From Tuctoria greenei (lineage: Eukaryota; Streptophyta; Magnoliopsida; Poales; Poaceae), in NCBI GenBank assembly GCA_036927565.1, contig JAYESD010000001.1, forward strand, positions 44,948,064 through 45,012,063: a stretch of 64,000 bases of DNA. The letters run 5' to 3'. Below, one piece after another: positions 1 through 11,517 of this stretch; position 1 is the first letter of the stretch; every line of letters starts with the position of its first letter. A program made the position numbers and the translations under genes. The notes beneath the pieces were generated by a model. The model searched no databases and was not told the DNA's origin. It saw only the letters and a list, made by a program, of their open reading frames with translations.

Positions 1-1289
1 TCAAGTTCGACATATTCCTCCTTTTGGGAGATGATCATGTCCTCTGGACGATGTATTAACCTCTCCTTCTCAACAAGTTGATCAAGCAAAAATTTCATTT
101 TTGTGGCTGTTTTCCTATCTAGTCCAATAAGCATATCCTCATTATCACTATTGATTTTATCATCACTAGAATAGGAATGCACGGAAGGGGATTTAATGGT
201 TACCTTGCGTTTACCTTCCTTTGCCATAAGGCAAGTGCCATCTCCCTTCCATGCACCGAGTGTAGGGAAGAGAGTAGACTTCTTGGATGTCTTCTCGATG
301 GCTATGCTAGCCATCTCTTCTTCTTCGTATGATGAGGACTCATCATTTGAGTCCCACTCTTTCCCAATGTGCGCTTGTTCGGCTCGTTTCTTCTTCTTAA
401 AGAATTTCTTGGGTTGAGGTTTGGCTTCTTTGGATAGGGGCTTGAGGGTGGACTTCAAAGCAACCCCTTTCTTCTTTGCCGAGGTGAGGTCGGTAATCTC
501 CTTGACATGCTTTGCTTGTTTTTCCATCATCTCGAAGTTGATGATATTTCCAAGCAATTCATCCGAAGTCATCCTTTTGTATCTGGGGCTTTATCTGATC
601 ATGGAGCATAAGGTGACGTTGCGAGGCATGAAAGCTCTAAGGATGAGCTTTACCACCTCGTGGTCATTCCACTTCTTACTTCCGTATGATCTGACCTTGT
701 TGACGAGTGTCTTTAATCGGTTGTACATGTCTTGGGGTGACTCGTCTTCTTCAATTGCGAATCTTCCTAATTCGCCTTCAATCATTTTGATCTTTGCTTC
801 ATGCACATGTCGGTCACCTTCATGTGCATTTTGCAGTGTGTCCCATATCTCCTTAGCAATTTCGAGTCCATCCACCTTGGTGAACTCATCCCGACTGAGC
901 GAAGAGGTACTTTCGGACGCGGCTTGAGCATTTCGGTGAATTGCCTGCTCTTGGTTTATTGTGAGCTCTTCGTCGTCGTCCGGGATATCTATTCCTGTGC
1001 ACACAATATGCCATAAACTTGGATTGAGGGAAATTAGATGCATTTTCATATTTTGCCTCCACATTGAGTAATCACTACCATCGATGTGTAGGGCTTTTCC
1101 AAGTGGTATAGACAAGTAATGATTATTGTTGGAATTTTGACGATCATAGTTAAAAGGATATTGGGAATAGTCGGTGTGACTACTCCCTTTCTTTTCTTCA
1201 ATCTTCACTTTCCCTTTGGAAAGTGTCTTCTTTCTTAGGAGCACCTTTAGTTCTAGCATCTCCTCATCGTAGTCCTCGAAGTCTTGAAT
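1..1289 (-). pseudogene. gag: gag of element A, main part, frameshifted
   Basis: This is the capsid/nucleocapsid precursor of a Copia element, which packages the RNA. Reading from 1289 downwards, residues after an acidic start include the W-R-Q-N-M-K-M-H-L stretch (about 1060) and a block ending I-W-D-T-L-Q-N-A-H (about 840), typical of the plant Copia gag (UBN2 type). The frame breaks near 590, and a second frame carries the basic and serine/acidic-rich tail to position 1. If the Tat element and one TSD copy are removed, this frame joins exactly to the short N-terminal piece at 14292-14376. I see no complete zinc knuckle before the window edge. Confidence 0.8.
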
Positions 1290-1294
1290 GGCTT

Positions 1295-2152
1295 TGTCGG
1301 TACCCTGCGTACCGTATACCCCTTGGGACTACAAAAAGACCAAAAGAGACTTCACCTGACCGAGTTGAAGACCTGTGAAGGTCCCACTTCTCATACGGGA
1401 CTGGACATGCCTCCCATCTATGGTTAGCTCCGGTACTGCCACGTGTACACTGCAGCCGGAGCTATACCCCACACATGGGATAGCTCCGGGCTAAACACTT
1501 GGACGGCACCCCCGGACCTAACCTCTGACAGAGGGAAGCTCGAGTACCGACATGTGTATATCTACACCGGACCTACCCGTCCCAGACGGATAGCTCCGGA
1601 GCTGCCACGTGTCCAAACCGCCAGACCTTCAACCTTGGCAATCTAGCTGGTGAACTCCCAATGGCTCGGACCTCCAAGGGGCAATCAAAGACCTCAAGAC
1701 CTGATTAAATGTCATTAATACCATATTAACGACACACGATGAGTAGGCCCTTAATACTAGTAACAACACTGTCAGGTCCCGTTACCACGCTATTAAGGAT
1801 AATTAATCTCATTGATTATGTATTAAACATTAGTAACCGTTGGGGCCACATGTCGGGCCGGGCTAACTGTGTAACGACCAGTCCTTGTACTATAAAAGGA
1901 CTGGTCGACGACGACAAACAAAAGGGGCGAAAAAAGACACACATACAGTCCCTGACTGAAAGCTCTTAGATGCTCAATATAACAGCTACACATCCCGTAG
2001 AGTAGGGTATTACGCTCAGGCGGCCCGAACCACGTAAATCCTTGTGTGCATTTGCCATTTTATTTGATATCTCTGCACACCCAATACCGAACTACAACTC
2101 CTTGAGCCACTAACGGTAGTATCGGGAGAATTGCCGGAAAAACACGCCGACA
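1295..2152 (+). repeat. 5' LTR of the Tat element (858 bp)
   Basis: The LTR starts TGTCGGTACCC and ends GCCGACA, matching the right LTR over its whole length. It contains a promoter-like TATA motif (1891-1897). Upstream of it, at about 1420-1620, are several copies of the short inverted units AGCTCCGG and CCGGAGCT, two of them fused as the palindrome AGCTCCGGAGCT (1592-1603). Confidence 0.95.
1891..1897 (+). promoter_or_regulatory. TATA box in the Tat 5' LTR
   Basis: The motif TATAAAAG lies 255 bases before the LTR end, the usual place for the start of retrotransposon transcription. It sits between two copies of the decamer ggactggtcg/cgaccagtcc, an inverted pair on either side of the TATA box. 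The same arrangement is kept in the right LTR. Confidence 0.7.
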
Positions 2153-2154
2153 GT

Positions 2155-2172
2155 TGGCGCGCCAGGTAGGGG
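2155..2172 (+). other. Primer-binding site of the Tat element
   Basis: TGGCGCGCCAGGTAGGGG starts two bases after the 5' LTR. A TGGCGC start immediately after the LTR is typical of primer sites complementary to a tRNA 3' end in Gypsy elements. I do not assign the tRNA with certainty. Confidence 0.8.
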
Positions 2173-2192
2173 GGCTGCCCGAGATTTCAAGA

Positions 2193-3690
2193 ATGGTGAA
2201 CTCAGCTGCTGGATCGTCCAACGACAACCTCGCTGCGCAACCTGCTGGAGGCAATCCCTCCAACATGCAACAACCAGAAGGTTTCGTGGTTCCAGCAGGA
2301 GTCATGCCTCCGCTGCCACCATCTGCACCAGCAAATCAAGCTGGACAACGGGAGGGAGCATCTGTGTCGGTCACGGCGTCGACGAATAACAACAATCCTA
2401 AACACGTGCTCCATGCAGCACGTGCTCTCCTTCAAGACCCACCACCTCCGATTGCATCCCAGGGTGCAATGGAGCAGTGGAGGGCTGATGTGGAATATTT
2501 GGCTGCAGCAGCAGCCGATCACATAAGCAACCAAGGTCCTCCCACCTCGAGACGGGCCCCATCGCATCATCGGACTTTGTCGGGTAGACTTGGTCTGCAC
2601 GCTTCCCAAAATAGGAGGCGTGCTGCGTCTCAACAAGTGATGTCACTACCTGCTGAGGCGCGAAGCACCCATACAGTAACCAGGCTTTCAACTGACGACC
2701 TCCGGGCGGAGCTTGATCGCCATTACCGTCAACAGGACGGCCGCGTCCATATCGAGCGTGCTCGCGAAAGGCGAGAAGCTCGAGATAGTCCTGTTCCTGA
2801 GTGAATAAGAGGAGGCTGTTCTACCCTGGCCATGTACTTGCGCATGGTCAGATGGCCAAAAAAGTTCCGGCCTCACCATCCTGAGAAATTTGACGGGACT
2901 GTCAATCCCGCTGATTTTCTCCAGATTTACTCCACTGCAATCCTTACAGTCGGAGGTAACGAGGTCGTAATGGCCAACTACTTCCCCGTGGCTTTAACTG
3001 GGACCGCCGGGTCTTGATTCATGAGCCTCCCACCCAACTCCATCATTAGTTGGTCAGAATTGTGCCAACGGTTCACCGCCAATTTCGGGAGTTCATAGAC
3101 CCGACCACGCATCGAACTGGACCTTTTTGCTGTAATGCAGAAGGGGGGGATCCTTGCGTTCCTTCATCCAGAGGTTCTCCTAGGTACAAAACACTATTCC
3201 TTCTATCTCTAGAGCTTCTGTTATTGTGGCATTTAGACAGGGTGTACGAGACAAGAAGATGCTGGAGAAGCTGGCGATCAAGGAGATCACCAACATCACA
3301 GAGCTCTTCAGGTTGGCAGACAAGTGTGCTAAAGTTGCGGAGGGCCGTGAAATGCACTCCAAACCACCTCCGGAGGATAACAAAAAATCCTCCAAGGGCG
3401 AAGCAACTACCTCCGGGAGTGGTAAAATGAAGAAAAAGTCCAATGGCAAGAAAAAACCGTCAGCTGGCATACCTACTGCTGCAGCTGCTGCAGCCCCGGA
3501 TGGCCGGGGGCCACGCCCTGAGAAACAACCTCAACCTTCATCTGAAGATGGCGGCAACTCCAAAATGTGGTGTCCTATTCATAAGTCAAAAAGCCACAAC
3601 TTGGAAGACTGCCGAGAGGTCCAGAACCTTGTCGAGCGCTACAACAAGCATCGGGAAGAAGTTACTTTTCGACAAAGGGAAGGAAAATAG
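2193..3690 (+). pseudogene. gag: gag of the Tat element, broken
   Basis: The first ATG after the PBS is at 2193. The first part (to 2804) is low-complexity and Q/N/A-rich, ending in a basic stretch with many Arg-Glu pairs. A retrotransposon gag domain follows, recognisable from W-P-K-K-F-R-P near 2850 through a broken core. The frame changes somewhere in 3050-3230. The C-terminal part contains a Lys-rich linker and a Cys/His knuckle with the spacing C-P-I-H then H-N-L-E-D-C (about 3571-3612), a form used by Tat gags. Stops lie at 2802, 3015 and 3688. The 3688 TAG and the 3015 TGA look like single-base changes from CAG and TGG. The product would have formed the particle shell. Confidence 0.82.
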
Positions 3691-4391
3691 AAAGTCGACA
3701 AAGCTCCGGCTAAAGAAGAATTAGTTTTTCAGGACCCTAAAAAGGTCTTGAATGTTGTTTACACTTCTGTCGACGATGACTCCGACGTCTCTGACAACGA
3801 ACGTCAGAAAACCATGAACACCATTTTTGGTTGTTCGTGGGACATCACCTCCCGCCGTGTCCTCAAAACCATGCGGCGGGACATGGCCTCGGTGGCTCCC
3901 ACTGCTAGGGCAGAGCCGCATCGGAAGTGGATGGATACAACCATCACTTTCGACGCGTCAGACTGCCCTCGGAATATGATCGGAGCTGGTCAACTCCCAT
4001 TGATGGTATCTCCGACCATCAACAATATTCAACTCCACCAAGTAATGGTGGACAGAGGTTTGGGGCTGAACCTCATAAGATTTGAAGCTTTCTTCAAGCT
4101 TCAGCTCCGACTTTCGGACCTTCACCCCTCCCGACCTTTTTCTGGAGTAGGTCCGGGAGCCATAACCCCACTTGGTGCCATTACTCTCCCTGTAACCTTT
4201 GGGACTCCAGAGAACTATCGCACTGAGAAGTTGGTCTTTGACGTTGCTCAGATCAACTTACCCTTCAACGCCATTCTGGGCAGGCCAGCCTTATACAAGT
4301 TCATGGCTGCTGCTCATTATGGATACATGGTGTTGAAAATGCCAACACCAGCTAGTGTTTCCGGATCCGTGGAGACCGCACTACCGGAGTG
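3691..4391 (+). pseudogene. Aspartic protease region of the Tat element
   Basis: This continues the gag frame after the TAG at 3688 and runs to a stop at 4390. The protease cleaves Gag-Pol into mature proteins. The catalytic stretch reads M-V-D-R-G-L-G-L-N-L (about 4048-4077). The catalytic Asp is present, but the usual Gly after it is Arg. The later I-L-G-R-P-A (about 4276) is the expected second conserved block of Tat proteases. The Asp-loop change suggests an inactive enzyme. The frame with RT (from 4389) overlaps by a few bases, so gag-protease and RT may be in different frames in this lineage, or a frameshift separates them. Confidence 0.78.
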
Positions 4392-6309
4392 ACTGCACTG
4401 GAAGAACTTCACGCGCTTGCTACAGCACAGGAGGAAGAGTCCAGGCAGCAGCAAGCTCCGAAACCCCCGAGCATTCGTCATCGAGGCTCAACCTCTGCAC
4501 CCCGTGTGCAACCAAGCGGCGACAATGACATTCCCGTCAAAGTCATCCAAATCGGTTCCGATGCCGCTCAGACCACCCGTATATTGTGAGGTCTGAATGA
4601 CAAATAGGAATTCGCGCTCATCACTTTCCTCCGGGCTAATGTCGACGTGTTTGCTTGGCAACCGTCACAAATGTCTGGGATCCCTAGGGAAGTGATCGAG
4701 CATAATCTGAAGATCTACCCTGACGCTCAGCCCGTACATCAGAAGCCTCGGAAGCAATCTGTAGAGCGACAAAACTTCATATGACAAGAAGTGAAGAAGT
4801 TGCTTGAAGCTGGATTAATCCGAGAGGTCTTCCACCCAAAATGGCTGGCAAACCCAGTCGTTGTACCCAAGGCCGGCGGGAAGCTTCGGATGTGTATAGT
4901 CTACATAACACTGAATAAGGCATGTCCAAAAGATCCTTTCCCACTACCTAGAATAGATCAGATAGTGGATTCCACCTCCGGGTGTGAATTACTGTGTTTC
5001 CTAGACACATATTCTGGGTACCATCAAATCAGAATGTCTAGGGAAGATGAAGAGCTTACTTCTTTCATCACAGTAGATGGATTATATTGTTATACTACCA
5101 TGCCATTTGGTCTCAAGAATGCATCAACATTTGTACGTGATATGTACGAAACTTTTGGAGAACTCATCAGAGACGTAGTGGAAGTGTATGTCGATGACAT
5201 CACCGTCAAGATTAAGGACAAGGAGTCACTTCTTGACACCTTGCAAGCTGTTTTCGACAAGTTGCGAGTAACCCGCACAAAGCTGAACCCGGACAAATGT
5301 GTTTTCGGTGTTAGCTCCGGAAAGCTTCTTGGTTTCCTGGTAAACCACCGAGGCATAGAGGCAAATACGGCGAAGATTAAAGCCATTGAAGATATGCGGC
5401 CACCAACCCGCATCAAGGACGTCCAGAAGCTGACTGGATGTCTAGCTGCCCTTAGCCCGTTCATCTCAGGACTGACGGAACGGGAACTACCCTTCTTCAA
5501 GCTATTGAGCAAATTCGAACCATTCCAATGGTCTGAAGAAGCAGAAAAGGCGTTTCAGGAGCTGAAACAACTCCTCACCACTCTACCAACCTTGGTAGCT
5601 CCGAACCTTGGTGAGCCTCTACTGCTTTACATTTCGGCAACTGACGAGGTTGTCAGCATGGTCCTAGTTGCGGAGAGACCAGAACCACTACAAGCTCAGG
5701 AATCCAGACTCCTCCGGGAGTGTCAGGAGGTTCCTGAAAGGGAGTCTAGGTCCCAGCCCCCAGACTTGGGTCAACAAGGAGTTACTCTTGTTGAGCAAGA
5801 AGAGTTGGACCCCCCTAGGAGGGTCCAGGTCACTCCTGAAGAAGCTCCGGGTCCCTCTAACAAGGACCCGACGATCCCCGAAGAAGGTCCGGATCCCTCC
5901 GGGAGGGTCTGGGTCGATGAGGAGGAAGCTCCGGGCCCCTCTGGGAGGGTCCGGACAATCCAACGCTCAGTGTGCTTCATCAGTGAAGTACTCCACGACG
6001 CCAAAACTCGGTACCTGGAAGTACATAAACTGCTATACGCAGTTCTTATTGCTTCCCGGAAACTCTAACACTATTTCCAATCTCACAAGATCTCAGTGGT
6101 GACTTCATATCCACTGCGAGCAATTTTGCATAATCTCAACTCCACTGGGAATGTTACAAAGTGGGCAGCGGAGTTGGCCGAGTTTGACCTTGAATTCGTC
6201 CCAAGACAAGCAATCAAAAGTCAAGCATTGACGGACTTTGTGGAGGAATGGACCCCCTCTCCATCAAACCTTGGGAGCCCTAGTGAGCAGAAGCCGGAAC
6301 TCAGTGCTC
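4389..6309 (+). pseudogene. pol: Reverse transcriptase and first RNase H of the Tat element
   Basis: One frame runs across this span with stops at 4587, 4605, 4782 and 6066. The RT shows K-L-R-M-C-I-V-Y (about 4890), F-L-D-T-Y-S-G-Y-H-Q (about 5000), the M-P-F-G-L-K-N-A block (about 5101) and the catalytic Y-V-D-D (about 5187). The thumb/connection and first RNase H follow. The first RNase H lacks a clear first catalytic Asp (L-Y-I-S-A-T), as is usual where Tat elements rely on a second RNase H. About 100 residues of Pro/Glu-rich repeats are inserted between the first strand of this RNase H and its V-C-F-I-S-E-V block (about 5680-5960). Three of the stops look like CGA-to-TGA or CAG-to-TAG changes. 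Confidence 0.88.
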
Positions 6310-6720
6310 CGGTTTTCACTGAGCCTCACTGGACTCTTTACTTTGACGGCTCCATGCAGAAGCAGGGGGTCGAAGCTGGAGTCCTTCTCCTCGCTCCGAC
6401 CGGGGAGAAGGATAAATACATGGTGCCCTTGACTTCAAGGCGACCAACAATATGGCATAGTATGAAGCACTCATTTACGGACTAAAGGTGGCACTATCAT
6501 ATGGTGTCAAGCAGCTATTGGTCAAGGGAGATTCGCAGCTCATCATTAAACAGGTGAAGGGTGAATGCTCCTGCAACAATCCCCAACTAGTTGCTTATCT
6601 ACTTGAAGTCCATAGGCTTCAGAAGGACTTCGAAGTCCTGGACCTCCACCATGTACAACGTCTTCATAATGCCGAAGCTGACGAACTCCCGACGAAAGCG
6701 TCAACTGGAGCTCCGGCTCC
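6310..6720 (+). pseudogene. Archaeal-type second RNase H (aRNH) of the Tat element
   Basis: The domain begins with L-Y-F-D-G-S-M (about 6337), changes frame near 6425-6435, and continues through a Y-E-A-L-I-Y-G block (about 6459), G-D-S-Q-L-I (about 6528) and A-E-A-D-E-L (about 6672). These give the expected first Asp, Glu, second Asp and last Asp of a type I RNase H of the archaeal kind. A TAG stands just before Y-E-A-L (6456), where a Glu is normal. Dual RNase H is diagnostic of the Tat clade. The frameshift plus stop make this copy inactive. Confidence 0.82.
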
Positions 6721-6879
6721 CGACGGAACCTTCGTTCGGAGGTTGTCTAAACCGACAGCTCAACCTACCGAACTGAGCGAAGGGGGCGAGACCAGCATCT
6801 CAAAGCTGGCAGTCCCGATGGCCCTGTTACCATGGCAGCCATCAAGGGTCGTAGGTGCTGCCGGAAGCTCAGAGCAACC

Positions 6880-8151
6880 CAGCACGCAAGACTCAAATGC
6901 TCAAGCTAGCTCCAATGCATGGATCTCGGAGATCCGGAGCTACTTTAAAGACAACCTCCTTCCTAACGATGATGTATCCGCTGACCGGATAGTCAGATTC
7001 GCTAAAAGATACACGTTGGTAGAAGGGGATCTCTACCGGCGTGGTGCCAACGGTGTCCTAATGCGGTGCATCACAAAGGAAGAAGGCTGCGAGCTCCTCG
7101 CAGAAATCCATGGATGCGAGTGTGGGAACCACACGTCTTCTCGCACGCTGGTTGGCAAAGCCTTCCGGCATGGCTTTTACTGGCCTACAGCGCTCCAGGA
7201 TGCAACTGAGCTGGTGAAGAAATGTGAAGCATGCCAGTTTCATGCAAAACAAATTCACACACCGGCCCAAACTCTACAAATGATACCTCCTACATGGCCT
7301 TTTGCTGTGTGGGGGATGGATATCTTGGGACCTTTCCCAAGAGCCGTCGGAGGTTACAAGTTCCTGTACGTCGCCATTGACAAATTCATCAAATGGTCGG
7401 AAGCAACTCCAGTTGTGACAATAAACAAGCAATCAGCCATCAACTTCTTAAAGTCCATCGTATGCAGATTTGGAGTCCCAAATAAAATCATAACCGATAA
7501 TGGGACCCAATTCACAAGCTCTGCATTCCAAGGATATTGCGAAGATCTTTGTACTCAAGTCAGCTACGCTTCCGTTGCTCACCCGACAATGGCCAAGCCG
7601 AGAGAGCAAATGCAGAAATCCTAAAAGGACTCAAGACGTGCACATATGAGCGTCTGAAAAAACATGGAGCCAACTGGATCAAAGAGCTTCCGCCCACTCT
7701 ATGGGCCAACAGGACAACTCCAAACTGGTCGACTGGAGAGACACCCTTTTTCCTAGTGTATGGAGCTGAAGCAGTCCTTCCTCCAAAAATCGCCTTAGGG
7801 TCGCTTCGGGTCCGGACTTTCGACGATGCCGTGCAGGACCAGCTCCGGAGTGAAGATCTTGACCTCCTTGAAGAGGGAAGGTGCCGAGCAGCTGTCCGGA
7901 ATGCCCGATACCGCCAAGCTCTCCGGCGCTATCACCAAAGGCATGTTCACAGTCGACAACTCGAGGAAGGCGATCTGGTGCTACGGAGAATACAGTCCAG
8001 AGAAGGGTTAAACAAACTCTCCCCCAGCCAAGAAGGACCCTTCCGAGTGATTAAAGTATCCCGTCCCAGATGCGTTCGCTGGGCAACCGAGGATGGAACA
8101 CCTCTCCCTAATCCTTGGAACATTGAGCACCTCCTGAAGTTTTACGCTTAA
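6880..8151 (+). pseudogene. Integrase of the Tat element
   Basis: The HHCC zinc domain is at about 7108-7240 (its C-E-A-C pair is near 7225). The core shows the first catalytic Asp in W-G-M-D-I-L-G (about 7310), the second in I-T-D-N-G-T (about 7490) and the Glu in Q-A-E-R-A-N-A-E (about 7590). A frameshift near 7585 separates the Glu from the first two residues. The C-terminal part keeps W-A-N-R-T-T (about 7702), F-F-L-V-Y-G-A-E-A-V (about 7749) and a basic tail ending at a TAA (8149-8151). The protein inserts the cDNA and makes the 5-bp TSD seen here. Confidence 0.87.
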
Positions 8152-9456
8152 TATCACGGAGGTGAGTCTGTAGTTACACGCGATGTATGTTATAGAGTCA
8201 TTGTACAGAGTTGGGTAGATCCTCCGGGAGAATAGCCGGACCTTCTCTGGAAGGTCCGCAAAGTTCAGGCAACACTTGTCACAATTTCAGAACTAAAAGT
8301 GTAGCTAGCTACCTTGGGTCAAACAAGAAACGAAACAGACTTAGCCTGGTTCTGTACCCTAAGGGTGTACTTGTTTCCCCTGTACCCCAGACCTATAATG
8401 AAAGACATCTTTGTGTGAAAACAGACTCCACGTGCATTTACTTTGTACAAGCTCATTATTTTTTATTTTTCTCTTTCTTGTCTATAACAAAGTTGTGCAA
8501 TTCTCAAGAATTTTTTAGATCGACTAATTCATGTACAACTCGAGTCGCATTGTTAATTTCTTCGGGATTTCACGTTGTTGAATGGCTCACTCACCAGAAT
8601 GCCACCAGCCAATCTAGGTCCGGAGTGTGCTATCGACTTAGCCTGGTCCTGCACCCTAAGTACGCCACTCTACCTACACCCCGGCAGGCCGAAGTAAGGC
8701 GGGTCCTGAAAGCAATTGGACCTGGAAAAAACAACTCAATGCACTTGATTGTATGAAGAATTGTGCTCGACCCAAAAATTTCTTATGAGAATAGTAAGTC
8801 ACAACTGAGTTATAGATAGGAAATGAATTTTACTATTTTTATTGACTTTAGTGCGCAGGAAAAATAAAGATCTCATGATGATGGTGAATTAAGCCGGAGC
8901 TATTAAAGCTCCGACATCCCCTAGATGGCTTGTAATCGATGTTTTAAACATTGATAGCAAGTATCGCTGGAGCTACTTAGCTCCAGAAAAGCCAGGGGGC
9001 TAGCCATCAAAGTGAACAAAAGATGGTGGGAAGACTTCAGGAGACTAACTGTCGATGTCCTACGCATTGATAGAGACCACTGCTGGAGCAACCAAGATCC
9101 GATGATGGTCAAAGCCGGAGCCCTCAAACTTCGACAACCTCAGGAAGCCTTCACTACTAAGGACTTCAGACCTACGCCCTACAAGTCTAAAGCACGCAAG
9201 TCTTCAACAGCAGTTACATCCTCTTGGTACATGTTCACAATCAAATTGTGTACATCTACAAGGGGGCCAAGTGGGACAAAAGTGTTGAAGACAAAAAATG
9301 AAATTCATAAAAAAACTTGGATTTTATTCATCTGGGGATAAGAGATTACAAAATTGGAGAAGAAGAGGAGAGAATACAAGCGGGAGCTACAAAGAGATGG
9401 TCCTAGACCCTATGGAAGAACGAGGCAACCCTCTGGGCAACCTCAGAAACGCTGTC
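8152..9456 (+). other. Non-coding spacer between integrase and antisense ORF
   Basis: No coding domain is seen. Two diverged copies of an about 50-bp segment beginning acttagcctggt occur near 8338 and 8636. Two perfect hairpins follow: CGGAGCT and its complement around a 5-base loop (8895-8913), and CTGGAGCT and its complement around a 4-base loop (8967-8986). Directly after the second hairpin is a purine-rich run, GAAAAGCCAGGGGGC (8986-9000), that resembles the terminal polypurine tract of the element. Confidence 0.6.
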
Positions 9457-11440
9457 CTAGGCAGCTTCTCCCTCTCCGTCGATGGGGCCTTGGAGCACCG
9501 GATCCAGGGGGAATTGGGGGTCTCGGCTTGTGTAGCACGACAGAATAAATTCTGCAATGCTCTTGGCCAGAGATTGCCCCTCGGTTTCCAGCTGGTCCGC
9601 AATGGCATCGCCCATCTTGCTGAGCTTGTTGCCTGCCGAACTCAACGCCTGCAACGCTTGGTCCAACTCTGGTTTCGGATCATCCGGACGCATGGGGCTA
9701 ACACTCATTGGCGTTAGTGAGTCGTTGGCTTTGCCCAGGAAGTCCCAAACTTGTTGGGACTCCACAACCCTGCCGCTTCGCATCTCCTCCAAGGATCTTC
9801 TGGCCGCCGCAAGCTCCGAGTTCTCCCGAGCAAGACGCTCCACCTCTTTGGCGTTCTGCTGAATCTTTTCAGCAACCTGCCTTTCGAGTTTATTGAGCTC
9901 TTCCTCCTGGAGGTGGATCTCGTTCTGGCGGTTAACCAGGTCCTTCTCTCGGCCCCACACCTTCTGCTCCCTGGAAGCAATGTTAGTTTCCCTCCTGTGG
10001 AGTTCCTATCCTTGCTGCCACGCCTTATTCTCCTCTCTCTTGCAGCGCTCATCCAATTTCTTGGTGCGCTCCTCGAGACTCTTGTCACCCAGAGTTAGCC
10101 TCTGAGTAAGCTCTTCTTCCCTCTTCACGACGTTGTCTCGTAGCTCTAGGAGTTTTTGCTCTTCATCCTCGAGCTTTCTCTCCCGCTTCTCAAGAGCCTC
10201 CTGGCGCTTAACGAGACTGGTGTGGATGGTGTCGAGCCTCTCTTGGCGATCATCCGCTGCGCTATTAGCAGCCTTGGCCTGCTCATAGATGGCCCGAGAC
10301 TGGTTGTCAAGGGATTGCATCATGCTTTCCCTCTCATCCAGCAGTTTACCCCAGTACTCCAGGCGGACCTTCTCCTTCTTCACCCACTCTTTGTCGTCAG
10401 CCAGCCTCGACTGCGCCAGCTTGGTCTCGAAGTGGAGCCGGTTGTGCCACCTCCTAAGAGTTTGATGCTCCTCCTCGAGAGCCTTGCTGTCGTGGTAAAA
10501 AGCCAGCTGAACCTGGCAAATACTGGAGCAGGCGTTGTCAATATACAACGACAGAGGAATCGGGTCCAAACCTGTCGGGGTCATATCTGCCAGTTTCAGT
10601 GGGTTCTCCATGATGAAAATTGGGTCTCACTTTACAAGAGCGGTTCCCTGAGCTTCCGCGGCACTAGGGTCGCCCTCCATAGTAGCCTCAACCGCCGTCG
10701 AGGAAGGTCCTACTACAGAAGGTTCAACCTCTAGAATTGGCTCCGAAGGTCCCGCCGCCAAGTCGTCAACAGCTGGTCCCTCAAGCGGACGGCCAGCAAC
10801 TTCATCTCGGCACCCTGGCTCGGGCGCGGGCACCTCCGGGATCACCACCTCCGGGGCAGGTGTTGAAGGTTTGGTCGGAGCTGAAGCCACTTCCGGCTCC
10901 GACTCTAGCGCCTCCTCCACCACCGGCCCAGGCGCTGACGCTTCGACCATCATAGGCTCGGGTGCCGGCACCTCTGCGGCGATTGGTTCAGGCGCCAGAA
11001 CATCTCTGACGACCGGCTCTACCGCCATAACTTCTACAACAACTGGCTCTATCGCCGGAACTTCTTCGATAACCGGCTCAAGCGCTGGGGCATCATCAAC
11101 CACCGGCTCCACCGCCGGGGCTTCAACAACATCCGGCTCTAGGGTCGGAATCACAGACATCTCTGGTTCTGAGACCGGAGCGTCCGTCATTTCAGCGTCC
11201 AAGCCCGGAGCTTCAACCTCCGGGGCAGGTGCTGCTGGTACATCTTTATTACCATGGTCCGGTGCTACCACGGGAGCTTCTGGGGATGAATCAAGGTCCA
11301 AGACCACGACAGCTGGCGCCGGAGCTGTCGCAGCTTCAGCCACCCCTTGGGGTGGCGCTAGGATTGGAGCCAGAGCCTTCGCCTACACAACTTTAGATGT
11401 TGTGGCAGGAACAGGAGCTTCAGCCCCTCTCTTGGGTACC
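9457..11440 (-). pseudogene. Antisense ORF of the Tat element, second exon (Pro/Glu repeat and coiled coil)
   Basis: On the minus strand a single frame runs from the splice acceptor at 11440 to 9457, broken only by three stops (11383-11385, 10627-10629, 10006-10008), each readable as CAG-to-TAG or CGA-to-TGA. The first 240 or so codons are a repetitive acidic/proline tract built on units such as A-P-E-P-V-V-x-E-V. The rest is a long Glu/Lys/Arg-rich heptad region that should form a coiled coil. No membrane segment or enzyme motif is visible. Antisense ORFs in this place are known in Tat relatives such as Grande, but their role is unknown. Together with the 11518-12850 exon it would encode a protein of well over 1000 residues. 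Confidence 0.72.
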
Positions 11441-11517
11441 CTGTGGATGGAGAATAAATACACATAAAACATAATTACAATACAAAACTACTAACCGAGG
11501 TAAAAAACAAAAATTAC
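11441..11517 (-). other. Predicted 77-bp intron in the antisense ORF
   Basis: On the minus strand the donor is CCGAG|GTAATTT at 11518/11517 and the acceptor is ATCCACAG|GGTACCC at 11441/11440. The intron is AT-rich with T-runs, while both flanks are GC-rich coding sequence. Removing it joins the two open frames in phase (Leu-Pro-Arg-Val-Pro), and no stop is created at the junction. The intron fits plant consensus in length and composition. Confidence 0.68.

Noticed and set aside
2154..2192. TTG 2154 as the gag start of the Tat element
   Set aside because: It lies in the PBS; the first ATG is at 2193 in the same frame.
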